DNA from: Archaeoglobaceae archaeon | GTDB taxonomy: Archaea > Halobacteriota > Archaeoglobi > Archaeoglobales > Archaeoglobaceae | Length of the DNA: 6,351 bases | Direction: 5' to 3' | NCBI GenBank assembly: GCA_025058955.1 | Contig: JANXDV010000061.1 | Coordinates: 1 to 6,351, forward strand | Part shown: piece after piece, positions 1-5,268 of the stretch | How the letters are laid out: each line of letters opens with the position of its first letter | How positions within the stretch are numbered: position 1 is the stretch's first letter | The notes under the pieces: model-generated | What the model saw: the letters and a program-made list of their open reading frames with translations, nothing else | Databases searched by the model: none | Told to the model about the DNA's origin: nothing | Position numbers and translations under genes: made by a program

Positions 1-93
1 ATCTCCAGTTCTAACTTTGGGACAATACTTCAAGCATTCATGCCCGCACTTCTTTGGCTGACACCTTTCTTTATCGATCACCGCTATGCGCAT
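1..93 (-). CDS. abce1: ABCE1 / RLI ribosome-recycling ATPase, N-terminal fragment (runs off window)
   Basis: Reading leftward from the ATG at 93-91 gives 31 open codons to the window edge, beginning MRIAVIDKERCQPKKCG. This is the characteristic start of the ABCE1/RLI family, the ATPase that splits archaeal and eukaryotic ribosomes after termination. The visible part is the first half of the iron-sulfur domain, with cysteines at residues 11, 16, 20 and 24 and a proline after the last, as expected for a [4Fe-4S] ferredoxin-like cluster. The second cluster and both ATPase domains lie outside the window; the family is normally about 590-600 residues. The gene is divergent from the riboflavin-type gene. 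No ribosome binding site stands at a useful distance, and a TATA-like box lies about 27 nt upstream of the ATG, so the mRNA is probably leaderless. Identity is recognised from the conserved N-terminus alone. Confidence 0.9.
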   Translation of the reverse strand, partial: MRIAVIDKERCQPKKCGHECLKYCPKVRTGD

Positions 94-116
94 CCCTAAG
101 GCGAGCGTTGACTGGG

Positions 117-124
117 TATAAGAA
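117..124 (-). promoter_or_regulatory. TATA box for ABCE1 (leaderless promoter)
   Basis: Read on the minus strand the bases are TTCTTATA. The centre is at about 120.5, which is 27.5 nt from the A of the ABCE1 start codon. That is the usual archaeal TATA-to-start distance and puts transcription start at the ATG. The box abuts the TATA box of the plus-strand gene. The assignment rests on spacing and base composition only. Confidence 0.55.
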
Positions 125-132
125 TATTTATA
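125..132 (+). promoter_or_regulatory. TATA box for the RibA-type gene (leaderless promoter)
   Basis: The bases TATTTATA are centred at about 128.5, again 27.5 nt from the A of the ATG at 156. No GGTG- or GGAG-type ribosome binding site precedes that ATG (the preceding bases are ttctgcaatcc), so the transcript is inferred to start at or next to the start codon. GGG (114-116) and CCC (134-136) flank the two TATA boxes as an imperfect inverted repeat with a one-base offset, a possible operator. Confidence 0.6.
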
Positions 133-155
133 TCCCCTCTTTCATTCTGCAATCC

Positions 156-1295
156 ATGGAGAAGATCATTGAACAGCTTAAAGCAGGAAAATTCGTAATA
201 GTTTGTGAAGAGGATAAAAATTTTCTCTGTATTCCTGCGGAAATCGTTAACTCTGATGCCATAAACTTCATAATGAAGAACTGCGATGAAATACGCCTTT
301 CATTGCCTTGGAGTAGAATTTCATCGCTCGGATTGAATAAATTCTTTTTTAACGGTAATGTGATTCCGATCGATCCGAGAGTTGAAAGAATTTCAGCAGA
401 AGATAGAGCAAATTTTATAAAAAATCTTGTTTTTGGAGATCTCGATCCAAATGAGATCAAATTCCCTGGAAGGATCTTTGTTGAAGAGACTAAGGAGATG
501 GGTATTCTTGAGCGACCGGGAATTGCTGAAGCCTGCTCTGATCTCGCAAGACTTGCTGGTTTTAAAGCTTCTGCAGTTTACGCTCCAATTATAACACCAG
601 AAGGCAATGTCGCTGGAAGAGATTATGCGGAAGATTTCTCCAATTTGCATTCAATACCCTTAATAAGCATAAAAGAGCTAATAGAGTTCAGACTTAAGAG
701 TGAAAAGATCGTTGAAAGACTCGTCGAAGCGACACTGCCCACAAAGTTTTACGGAACTTTTAAGGCAATTGGCTACAAAAGTCCAATTGGGGAGATCATA
801 GCTCTTGTCAAAGGAGATGTTTCCAAGGGGGATGTTCTTGTCAGAATTCATTCTGAGTGCCTCACTGGAGACGTCCTTCATTCCTTGCGTTGCGATTGTG
901 GTGAACAGCTTGAGAGTGCTTTAAAGATGATCGATCGAGAGGGAAAAGGAGTGCTGATCTACATGCGAGGACATGAAGGTAGAGGAATTGGGCTCATAAA
1001 CAAGCTCTTGTCTTACAAACTTCAGGAGAATGGTATAGACACGGTAGATGCAAACATAAAACTTGGATTTCCACCGGATCTTAGGAGTTATGGCATATCA
1101 GCGCAAATTTTGATGGATCTCGGTGTTAGAAGTGTTCGATTGCTCACAAACAACCCTCTGAAGATCGAAGAGCTTGCAAAGTATGGTTTTAAGGTGAAAA
1201 GAGAATCGATCGAGGTTGAGCCAACTGAAGTGAATCTGAGCTACCTAAAAACGAAGAGAGACAAGATGGGGCATTTCTTATGCATAAACGATTAA
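156..1295 (+). CDS. ribA: GTP cyclohydrolase II (RibA) fused to a degenerate RibB-like domain
   Basis: The protein has 379 residues in two domains. Residues about 1-185 resemble 3,4-dihydroxy-2-butanone-4-phosphate synthase (RibB). Residues about 188-379 are GTP cyclohydrolase II, which opens GTP to 2,5-diamino-6-ribosylamino-4-pyrimidinone phosphate in the first riboflavin step. The RibA half looks active: RIHSECLTGD at 230-239, zinc cysteines 235, 246 and 248, RGHEGRGIGL at 271-280, Tyr287, Asp308/Arg310, TNNP at 331-334, and the closing KTKRDKMGH. The RibB half keeps the fold landmarks IPAE (26-29), SAEDR (80-84) and LARLAG (130-135). The acidic DREnEGD loop is shortened to EEDKNF, RPGH is FPGR (103-106), and the metal-binding His of the GHTEA motif is Ile123. 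That half is therefore probably not a synthase. The ATG at 156 is chosen over an in-frame TTG at 54 because the extension is unlike RibB and runs through ABCE1 and the promoter. Confidence 0.9.
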   Translation: MEKIIEQLKAGKFVIVCEEDKNFLCIPAEIVNSDAINFIMKNCDEIRLSLPWSRISSLGLNKFFFNGNVIPIDPRVERISAEDRANFIKNLVFGDLDPNEIKFPGRIFVEETKEMGILERPGIAEACSDLARLAGFKASAVYAPIITPEGNVAGRDYAEDFSNLHSIPLISIKELIEFRLKSEKIVERLVEATLPTKFYGTFKAIGYKSPIGEIIALVKGDVSKGDVLVRIHSECLTGDVLHSLRCDCGEQLESALKMIDREGKGVLIYMRGHEGRGIGLINKLLSYKLQENGIDTVDANIKLGFPPDLRSYGISAQILMDLGVRSVRLLTNNPLKIEELAKYGFKVKRESIEVEPTEVNLSYLKTKRDKMGHFLCIND

Positions 1296-1311
1296 AATCA
1301 CTCTGCTTTGA

Positions 1312-1325
1312 GAAAGTTTTAAAAA
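1312..1325 (+). promoter_or_regulatory. Promoter (BRE + TATA) of tRNA-Arg
   Basis: A purine-rich BRE-like GAAAG is followed by TTTTAAAAA (1317-1325). The TATA centre at about 1321 predicts transcription start near 1346-1349, a few bases before the mature tRNA 5' end. The nearer TATATAAA at 1339-1346 is too close to the tRNA to serve as its TATA box. Confidence 0.6.
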
Positions 1326-1350
1326 CATTCCCTATGGCTATATAAACGCT

Positions 1351-1425
1351 GGGCCCGTGGCTCAGCCAGGACAGAGCGCCGGCCTTCTAAGCCGGAAATC
1401 GCGGGTTCAAATCCCGCCGGGTCCG
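1351..1425 (+). tRNA. tRNA-Arg (anticodon UCU)
   Basis: The cloverleaf is complete over 75 nt with no intron. The acceptor stem is GGGCCCG/CGGGTCC, the D stem GCTC/GAGC, and the anticodon stem CCGGC/GCCGG closes the loop CTTCTAA, giving anticodon TCT, which reads AGA/AGG arginine codons. The variable region is AAATC, and the T stem GCGGG/CCCGC closes the loop TTCAAAT. The discriminator base is G and CCA is not encoded, so it must be added enzymatically. All stem pairs are Watson-Crick G-C or standard, except a G-U wobble at 3:70. The near-total G-C pairing, against a much more AT-rich background, points to a thermophile. Confidence 0.97.
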
Positions 1426-1426
1426 C

Positions 1427-1438
1427 TTTTGATTTTGT
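1427..1438 (+). terminator. T-rich terminator after tRNA-Arg
   Basis: Immediately after the tRNA come three T clusters (TTTT, TTTT, TT) on the transcribed-strand sense. This is the usual archaeal termination signal, which needs no hairpin. Confidence 0.5.
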
Positions 1439-1502
1439 TATGAGAACTATTAATGGTCGAATTTGGAATTTGGAGGATTTTAGTAAATTCTTAACGCTAA
1501 TT

Positions 1503-1787
1503 TCAGAATTTTAGCATCCTTCTCACGTCTCTCATCTCAAAACCACGGTCCAGCAGAATATAAACTGCCAACGTATACTTCGAGCCTAAATATGGTGGAG
1601 GGTAGTTCACATCTTCCTGCAATGCGATCCATTTGAGTGTGGATAAGAAAATAAACACTTCCCTTTTCAAATCCTCTTCAAAAGCTTCAAATTTTTTCAT
1701 GATCTCTCCCATACTCTTCCTGTAGCGAACAAATCCAAAGATCGAATCTAGTAACAGTTCCCCAAGTCTAAGATCATTGTTTTTCAG
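1503..1787 (-). pseudogene. 3' part of an interrupted hypothetical gene (in frame after a TAA)
   Basis: Directly after the TAA at 1790-1788 the same reading frame stays open for 94 codons to a TGA at 1505-1503. The first 25 codons have no start (they read LKNNDLRLGELLLDSIFG and on), followed by Met codons at 1712 and 1700. The sequence is protein-like: an amphipathic charged helix (FEAFEEDLKREVFIFL), then KWIALQEDVNYPPPYLG and a basic C-terminus (RGFEMRDVRRMLKF). I do not recognise the family. Two readings are possible. It may be the C-terminal half of the preceding 102-codon gene, cut off by a nonsense mutation. Alternatively it is a separate small gene starting at 1700 (65 residues), which has GGAG five bases upstream, or at 1712. 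I favour the first because the frame is shared and the pre-Met codons look coding, but 25 open codons can occur by chance. Confidence 0.45.
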
Positions 1788-2096
1788 TTATAAAAAAATC
1801 TCACCAAGATCCACGTGTGTGGGAATCTTTAAATCTGGATCCAGAATGGGAGAAAAACGCCAAACTATAAAATCAAATTCACTCTTTTTACCCGGAAACT
1901 GTATATATACCTTGTAGTTACCAAGATCCTCTACGAGAATCAACTTTTGAACGTTGTTCGAAATCTTCAGTCTGTTCTTAACAAAATCTCTTGCCTCATT
2001 CGGCAAAGGTAGGCGCTCCAGAGCTCCAAATCTATCATAATCATTGTTTAGAATTTTATTTTTTATTTCTAAATTCTCGTTTCTCATTCTCCGCAT
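1788..2096 (-). CDS. Hypothetical protein next to DNA methyltransferase, probable 5' part of an interrupted gene
   Basis: This encodes 102 residues (99 if translation begins at the ATG at 2087). The product is soluble, charged and unrecognised, with an N-terminal helix-rich stretch, then LILVEDLGNYKVYIQFPGKK and FDFIVWRFSPILDPDLK, and a terminal PTHVDLGEIFL before TAA. The ATG at 2087 forms an ATGA overlap with the methyltransferase stop; the ATG at 2096 overlaps it by 13 nt and has GGTGA four bases upstream. Either way it is translationally coupled to the methyltransferase. A gene fixed directly behind a DNA methyltransferase can be its restriction endonuclease or another partner, but no clear PD-(D/E)XK or HNH motif is visible, so this is only a contextual suggestion. 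The TAA falls just after a run of seven T, and the frame continues openly beyond it. Confidence 0.6.
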   Translation of the reverse strand: MRRMRNENLEIKNKILNNDYDRFGALERLPLPNEARDFVKNRLKISNNVQKLILVEDLGNYKVYIQFPGKKSEFDFIVWRFSPILDPDLKIPTHVDLGEIFL

Positions 2097-3034
2097 TCTT
2101 TCACCATTCTGCTGTATTTAAATTTTTTAAATTCTTTCTCTTCTTCAGGCTTCCTGAATATAAAGAGCTTCTCATGGAATATGAGCAAAAAATCTTTCTC
2201 CTTCATTTTACCCCAGATCTCTCGTGTTGTTTTCATCTTATGCTGGATCTTAACGACTTCTTCAGCAAGGATGAAGCCTTTGCTGAGAAAGAGATCGAGA
2301 ACGTAATGTGATATTGGCACGTAATGCTTGTGGATCCTCGTATCCCCGATCAACATTGCCATATACTTTCCTTTTTTCAAAACCCTATAGCATTCCATTG
2401 CAATTTCCTCCAAAGCCTTCAAGTAGTCCTCGAGTTTCCTCATCACGGATATATTTCCCTCCGAACCATACTTTATTATGTTAAAGTATGGCGGATGTGT
2501 TGCAATTAGATCGATGCTTTCATTCTCGATCAATTCAAGCCTTCTTGCGTCTCCATGAAAAACCTTAACCCAGCTTTTTTCAAGATCCTTTACACTCAAA
2601 TCTCCAATCTCCTCAGTAATTTTTGGTCTCTTTAAAGCTTTTTCCAAATAGTATAGTCTGTGAAGAGTCAGCATCACAGCTCCAAGCTCTATATCAACCC
2701 CTATACAATTCCTACCAAGCAATTTTGCCTCTATGGCAGTAGTTCCTGAGCCGACCATGGGATCGAGCACAACTTCTCCGGGCTCAGTATATCTTAGGAT
2801 CAGAGCTCTTGCCATCTGTGGAGGCCAATTTCCCCTATAGTCTCCCTTATGCGTCGCCCACGATCCACGCTTAGGAAAGCTCCAAACAGTTGTAGAAACG
2901 TCTGTAAGCTCTTCAGCAGTTGGCTCCAATCGCCCGATCTCGAGTGGTTCAAGTTTGATCACCTGATCTTCAACTTGCACCTCTTTGAACTTCGAAACGT
3001 ATTCGAGATAGTCTTCAAAAGAGACGAGTTTCAA
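2084..3034 (-). CDS. DNA N4-cytosine/N6-adenine methyltransferase
   Basis: A 316-residue SAM-dependent DNA amino-methyltransferase. Motifs run in order: WSFPKRGSWATHKGDYRGNW (51-70) and the motif X-like helix PPQMARALILRY (71-82); motif I DPMVGSGTT (91-99), which binds SAM; motif II IGVDIE (111-116); GDARRL (161-166); catalytic motif IV THPPY (179-183), the DPPY/SPPY equivalent that positions the target amino group; and RVLKKGKYMAMLIGDTR (217-233). The order X-I-IV rules out the beta arrangement. Target base and site cannot be read from sequence. The start is TTG at 3034-3032, supported by GAGGTG five bases upstream and by the lack of a Met codon before residue 74. That binding site overlaps the stop of the ACT regulator, so the two are co-transcribed. 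The downstream gene overlaps its stop. The enzyme could be half of a restriction-modification pair or an orphan methylase. Confidence 0.88.
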   Translation of the reverse strand: MKLVSFEDYLEYVSKFKEVQVEDQVIKLEPLEIGRLEPTAEELTDVSTTVWSFPKRGSWATHKGDYRGNWPPQMARALILRYTEPGEVVLDPMVGSGTTAIEAKLLGRNCIGVDIELGAVMLTLHRLYYLEKALKRPKITEEIGDLSVKDLEKSWVKVFHGDARRLELIENESIDLIATHPPYFNIIKYGSEGNISVMRKLEDYLKALEEIAMECYRVLKKGKYMAMLIGDTRIHKHYVPISHYVLDLFLSKGFILAEEVVKIQHKMKTTREIWGKMKEKDFLLIFHEKLFIFRKPEEEKEFKKFKYSRMVKECGE

Positions 3035-3039
3035 AACAA

Positions 3040-3045
3040 CACCTC
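3040..3045 (-). promoter_or_regulatory. Ribosome binding site GAGGTG that fixes the methyltransferase TTG start
   Basis: GAGGTG on the minus strand lies five bases before the TTG at 3034 and overlaps the TGA stop of the upstream ACT-domain gene, coupling the two. Confidence 0.6.
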
Positions 3046-3541
3046 AGCTTATTATAACTTTCTTAACTCCGTCAACCTTCAAAATTTCCTCAACCACTTT
3101 GCCCGGAATTTTTGTGTTTGTCACCACAGTCATTTTAGACTCAACGCTGATCTCTGGATCCTCCGCAAGGATATACCTTATCGAGATCCCTTCTCTTGCC
3201 AAAGCTCCAGCTACTCCAGCAACTATTCCCACCTTGCTACTTTCAGCATAAACTTCGAGAACCCCAAAGCCAAGATAGCGAGCAATTTCCGTAATGTTTG
3301 CAACTGGCTTAAGATTTGCAAAAACCTCTCTCAACTCTGGATCCCTCTCGATGTTCTGAATTGCAGAAACGACAACTTTACGATCAACACCAATTGCTTC
3401 GCCAATCTTAGCTGGAATTAGCTCGATCTTATCGCAAAATGCTTTTCCATTCCTAACAGAGATTCCCAACCGAAGAAATTCTCTAACTACAGCGATCTGC
3501 GAAGGATACTTCTCGAACTTCTCTGCAATCTTTCGCCACAT
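3044..3541 (-). CDS. HTH + ACT-domain predicted regulator of amino acid metabolism (COG2150-like)
   Basis: This 165-residue protein has an N-terminal helical/HTH-like region and a C-terminal ACT domain. A likely helix-turn-helix is at 41-63 (LIPAKIGEAIGVDRKVVVSA onward). The ACT domain spans about 93-165, with beta strand VLEVYAE, helix VGIVAGVAGALAREGI, strand IRYILAED and the closing GVKKVIIS. This layout matches the archaeal family described as predicted regulators of amino acid metabolism containing an ACT domain (COG2150 as I recall it). ACT domains bind amino acids or similar small ligands, so a ligand-responsive transcriptional role is inferred; ligand and targets are unknown. It is first in a unit with the methyltransferase 9 bp downstream. 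The ATG at 3541 has no ribosome binding site but has a TATA-like box about 25-28 nt upstream, so the mRNA is probably leaderless. Confidence 0.8.
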   Translation of the reverse strand: MWRKIAEKFEKYPSQIAVVREFLRLGISVRNGKAFCDKIELIPAKIGEAIGVDRKVVVSAIQNIERDPELREVFANLKPVANITEIARYLGFGVLEVYAESSKVGIVAGVAGALAREGISIRYILAEDPEISVESKMTVVTNTKIPGKVVEEILKVDGVKKVIIS

Positions 3542-3561
3542 AAAAAAAGTGGGATTTGTTG

Positions 3562-3573
3562 TTAATAAATTTT
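3562..3573 (-). promoter_or_regulatory. TATA box of the ACT regulator-methyltransferase unit
   Basis: The minus strand reads AAAATTTATTAA, centred about 25-28 nt before the A of the ATG at 3541. No ribosome binding site lies between (CCCACTTTTTTT), which fits a leaderless transcript. Confidence 0.5.
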
Positions 3574-3576
3574 AGT

Positions 3577-3583
3577 AAAAAAA
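3577..3583 (-). terminator. T7 run terminating the etfBA transcript
   Basis: Seven T on the minus strand follow directly after the etfA stop codon. The 42-bp gap to the next gene thus holds both a U-tract terminator and the next promoter. Confidence 0.45.
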
Positions 3584-4522
3584 TTACTTACCCTTCAGCT
3601 TGTCCAAAAGCTCTGGGATTATGTCGAATATGTTCGCAACTATTCCGTAATGAGCCACACCAAATATCGGTGCTTCAGGATCTTTGTTGACTGCAACTAT
3701 TAGCTCGCTGTCCTTCATTCCCATGACATGCTGGAATGCTCCGCTTATGCCCAAGGCTAAGTAGAGCTTTGGCTTCACGACTTTTCCAGAAATACCGACT
3801 TGTCTATCTTTTGGTAGCCATCCATTGTCTATGACTGGTCTGCTTCCAGCTACAACTCCTCCAAGAGCTTTGGCAAGCTCTTCAGCCAGAGAGATGTTTG
3901 CAGCATCTTCAATTCCTCTACCCACCGCAACGATTATGTTTGACTTTGTTATGTCAACTTCTCCCGCTTCTGGCTGGATGTATTCGATGAACTTCCTTCC
4001 CGCTGGCTTCGATGGCTTTATTCCCGCATCGATGATCTTTCCACTCTTCTGAACTCCTTCCTTGAAAGCTCCTTGTCTAACTGTGAGAACACATGGCATC
4101 GATTTGATCTTAAGATCAACCATGATCTTGCCCTGCATCACAAATCTGGAAGCGACAAGACCGTTCGTAGCATTTACGCCAACTACATCTGTAACTATTG
4201 GAGCGTTGAGCTTCACCGCAAGATAGGGAGCATATTCCGCTCCTTGAGCAGTGTTTCCAATGAGCACAACATCTGGTTTTTCCTTCTGGAACAACTGGAG
4301 CAGAACGTCGATGTAAAGCTCGGGATTGTAGTTTTCAAGGCTCGCATCCTCGATCTTCCAAACCTTGTCCGCATACTTTGCAAGTTCTCCCGCAAATTTC
4401 GCAACGTCTTTTCCAATGACTACCGCATTGCTCTCTCCAAGCTTATTCGCCAAATTCAGCAGTTCGATGCTCAATGGATTTAGCTCTCCAAACCTGTGTT
4501 CAGCAACCGCAAAGACCTTCAT
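3584..4522 (-). CDS. etfA: Electron transfer flavoprotein, alpha subunit
   Basis: A 312-residue EtfA, close to the usual 310-330. With EtfB it forms a soluble FAD heterodimer that accepts electrons from acyl-CoA and related dehydrogenases and passes them to a membrane quinone reductase or other partners. The N-terminal domain (about 1-185) contains KPDVVLIGNTAQGAEYAPYLA (82-102 region). The C-terminal FAD domain is complete: GSRPVID (226-232), RQVGISGK (240-247), YLALGISGAFQH (254-265) and VNKDPEAPIF (278-287). In the Q-x-G-x-T-G position this protein has GISG rather than the common GQTG, a mild variation. The ATG overlaps the etfB stop as ATGA, with a G5 tract eight bases upstream, so translation is coupled. 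There is no signal peptide or membrane segment. No dehydrogenase or ETF oxidoreductase gene is in the window, so the electron donor is unknown. Confidence 0.96.
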   Translation of the reverse strand: MKVFAVAEHRFGELNPLSIELLNLANKLGESNAVVIGKDVAKFAGELAKYADKVWKIEDASLENYNPELYIDVLLQLFQKEKPDVVLIGNTAQGAEYAPYLAVKLNAPIVTDVVGVNATNGLVASRFVMQGKIMVDLKIKSMPCVLTVRQGAFKEGVQKSGKIIDAGIKPSKPAGRKFIEYIQPEAGEVDITKSNIIVAVGRGIEDAANISLAEELAKALGGVVAGSRPVIDNGWLPKDRQVGISGKVVKPKLYLALGISGAFQHVMGMKDSELIVAVNKDPEAPIFGVAHYGIVANIFDIIPELLDKLKGK

Positions 4523-5262
4523 CCTATCAACCCCCGATCTTTAAGAATTGCAATAAGCTTCTTAGCGATCTGCGATGGATCTCCAGTTATGAGCTCCGCT
4601 TTCTTCACAGGTGGTAGATACATCTTCGCCACTTCCACTGTAGACTTCTTCGGAGCTATATTCACTTCCTTAAGCTCCTTCGTCTTCGCCTTCTTAATGC
4701 CCATGATCGAAACGTATCTCGGTTCATTTATACCGCTCTGAATCGTTAGCAAGCATGGCATCGGCAATTGAACCGCTTCCTGATAACCGCCTTCGATCTC
4801 TCTCTTTACTTTAACCATTCCACTTCCAATTTCAATTGAAGTCACTGCGGTAGCAAAGGGCAAGTTGAGCATCGCTGCCAAGAGCACTCCAACTTGGGAG
4901 TTGTTGTAGTCTTGACTCATGAGACCAGCAAAGATCATGTCGAACTTCTCATTTTTTATCGCTTCGCAGATCACTTCTGCGGTTTGATAAGCATCGAGTC
5001 CCGCTTCGAATGGGATCTTTATCGCTCTATCCGCACCCATTGCAAGGCATTTTCTTAGAGTGTCTTCATTTTTTCCTACGCCAACAACTACAACTTCCCC
5101 ACCCATCTTTTCCTTTATCCTTATAGCCTCTTCGACCGCATAGCGATCCCAATCGTTTATGTCAAAAACCGCAGTGCCGAGCGAGAGGCTTTTGCCATCC
5201 CCTGCAACTCCGACTTCGCTTTGCGGATCCGGAGCATGTTTTGCCAGCACGATAATTTTCAT
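4519..5262 (-). CDS. etfB: Electron transfer flavoprotein, beta subunit
   Basis: A 247-residue EtfB, of normal length, partner of the EtfA encoded directly downstream. Visible family features are the N-terminal strand KIIVLAKHAPDP, INDWDRYAVEEAIRIKE (35-51), LAMGADRAIKI (73-83), the nucleotide-binding loop region GLMSQDYNNSQVG (113-125), KREIEGG (143-149), and the signature end INEPRYVSIMGIKKAK (168-183). Canonical EtfB proteins bind structural AMP, while bifurcating ones bind a second FAD and NADH at this site; I cannot decide between them from motifs alone. The loop reads SQDYNN where many family members have RQAIDGD-like residues. The ATG at 5262 has GGTGA six bases upstream. The 82-bp gap from the preceding DUF35 gene holds T-runs and TATA-like sequence, so etfBA is probably its own transcript. 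Confidence 0.95.
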   Translation of the reverse strand: MKIIVLAKHAPDPQSEVGVAGDGKSLSLGTAVFDINDWDRYAVEEAIRIKEKMGGEVVVVGVGKNEDTLRKCLAMGADRAIKIPFEAGLDAYQTAEVICEAIKNEKFDMIFAGLMSQDYNNSQVGVLLAAMLNLPFATAVTSIEIGSGMVKVKREIEGGYQEAVQLPMPCLLTIQSGINEPRYVSIMGIKKAKTKELKEVNIAPKKSTVEVAKMYLPPVKKAELITGDPSQIAKKLIAILKDRGLIG

Positions 5263-5268
5263 TTTATA

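Noticed and set aside
54..155. TTG-initiated 34-residue N-terminal extension of the RibA-type protein
   Set aside because: It overlaps ABCE1 codons and both TATA boxes and has no ribosome binding site. RibB proteins begin with a segment like that encoded from the ATG at 156.
94..155. FMN riboswitch or RNA leader upstream of the riboflavin-type gene
   Set aside because: The intergenic region is only 62 bp, the transcript appears leaderless, and no riboswitch-like conserved bases are present.
1339..1346. TATATAAA just before tRNA-Arg as its promoter
   Set aside because: It is only about 5 nt from the mature tRNA end; an archaeal TATA box there would start transcription inside the tRNA. The TTTTAAAAA at 1317-1325 has the right spacing.
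1426..1502. Possible small RNA (C/D box) between tRNA-Arg and the minus-strand unit
   Set aside because: No RTGATGA box paired with CTGA at suitable spacing on either strand; only the T-rich tRNA terminator is supported.
1788..1790. Recoding of the internal stop as pyrrolysine or selenocysteine
   Set aside because: The codon is TAA. Pyrrolysine uses TAG and selenocysteine uses TGA, so known recoding does not apply.
2849..3421. 190-codon plus-strand open frame
   Set aside because: It lies antisense to the methyltransferase and the ACT regulator, both of which have clear family motifs. The antisense product is compositionally odd and crosses a gene boundary.
4073..4483. 136-codon plus-strand open frame opposite etfA, with other antisense frames at 128-460, 393-650, 3825-4052, 4496-4741 and 5920-6135
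   Set aside because: All are antisense shadows of well-supported genes and show no recognisable domains or start signals.
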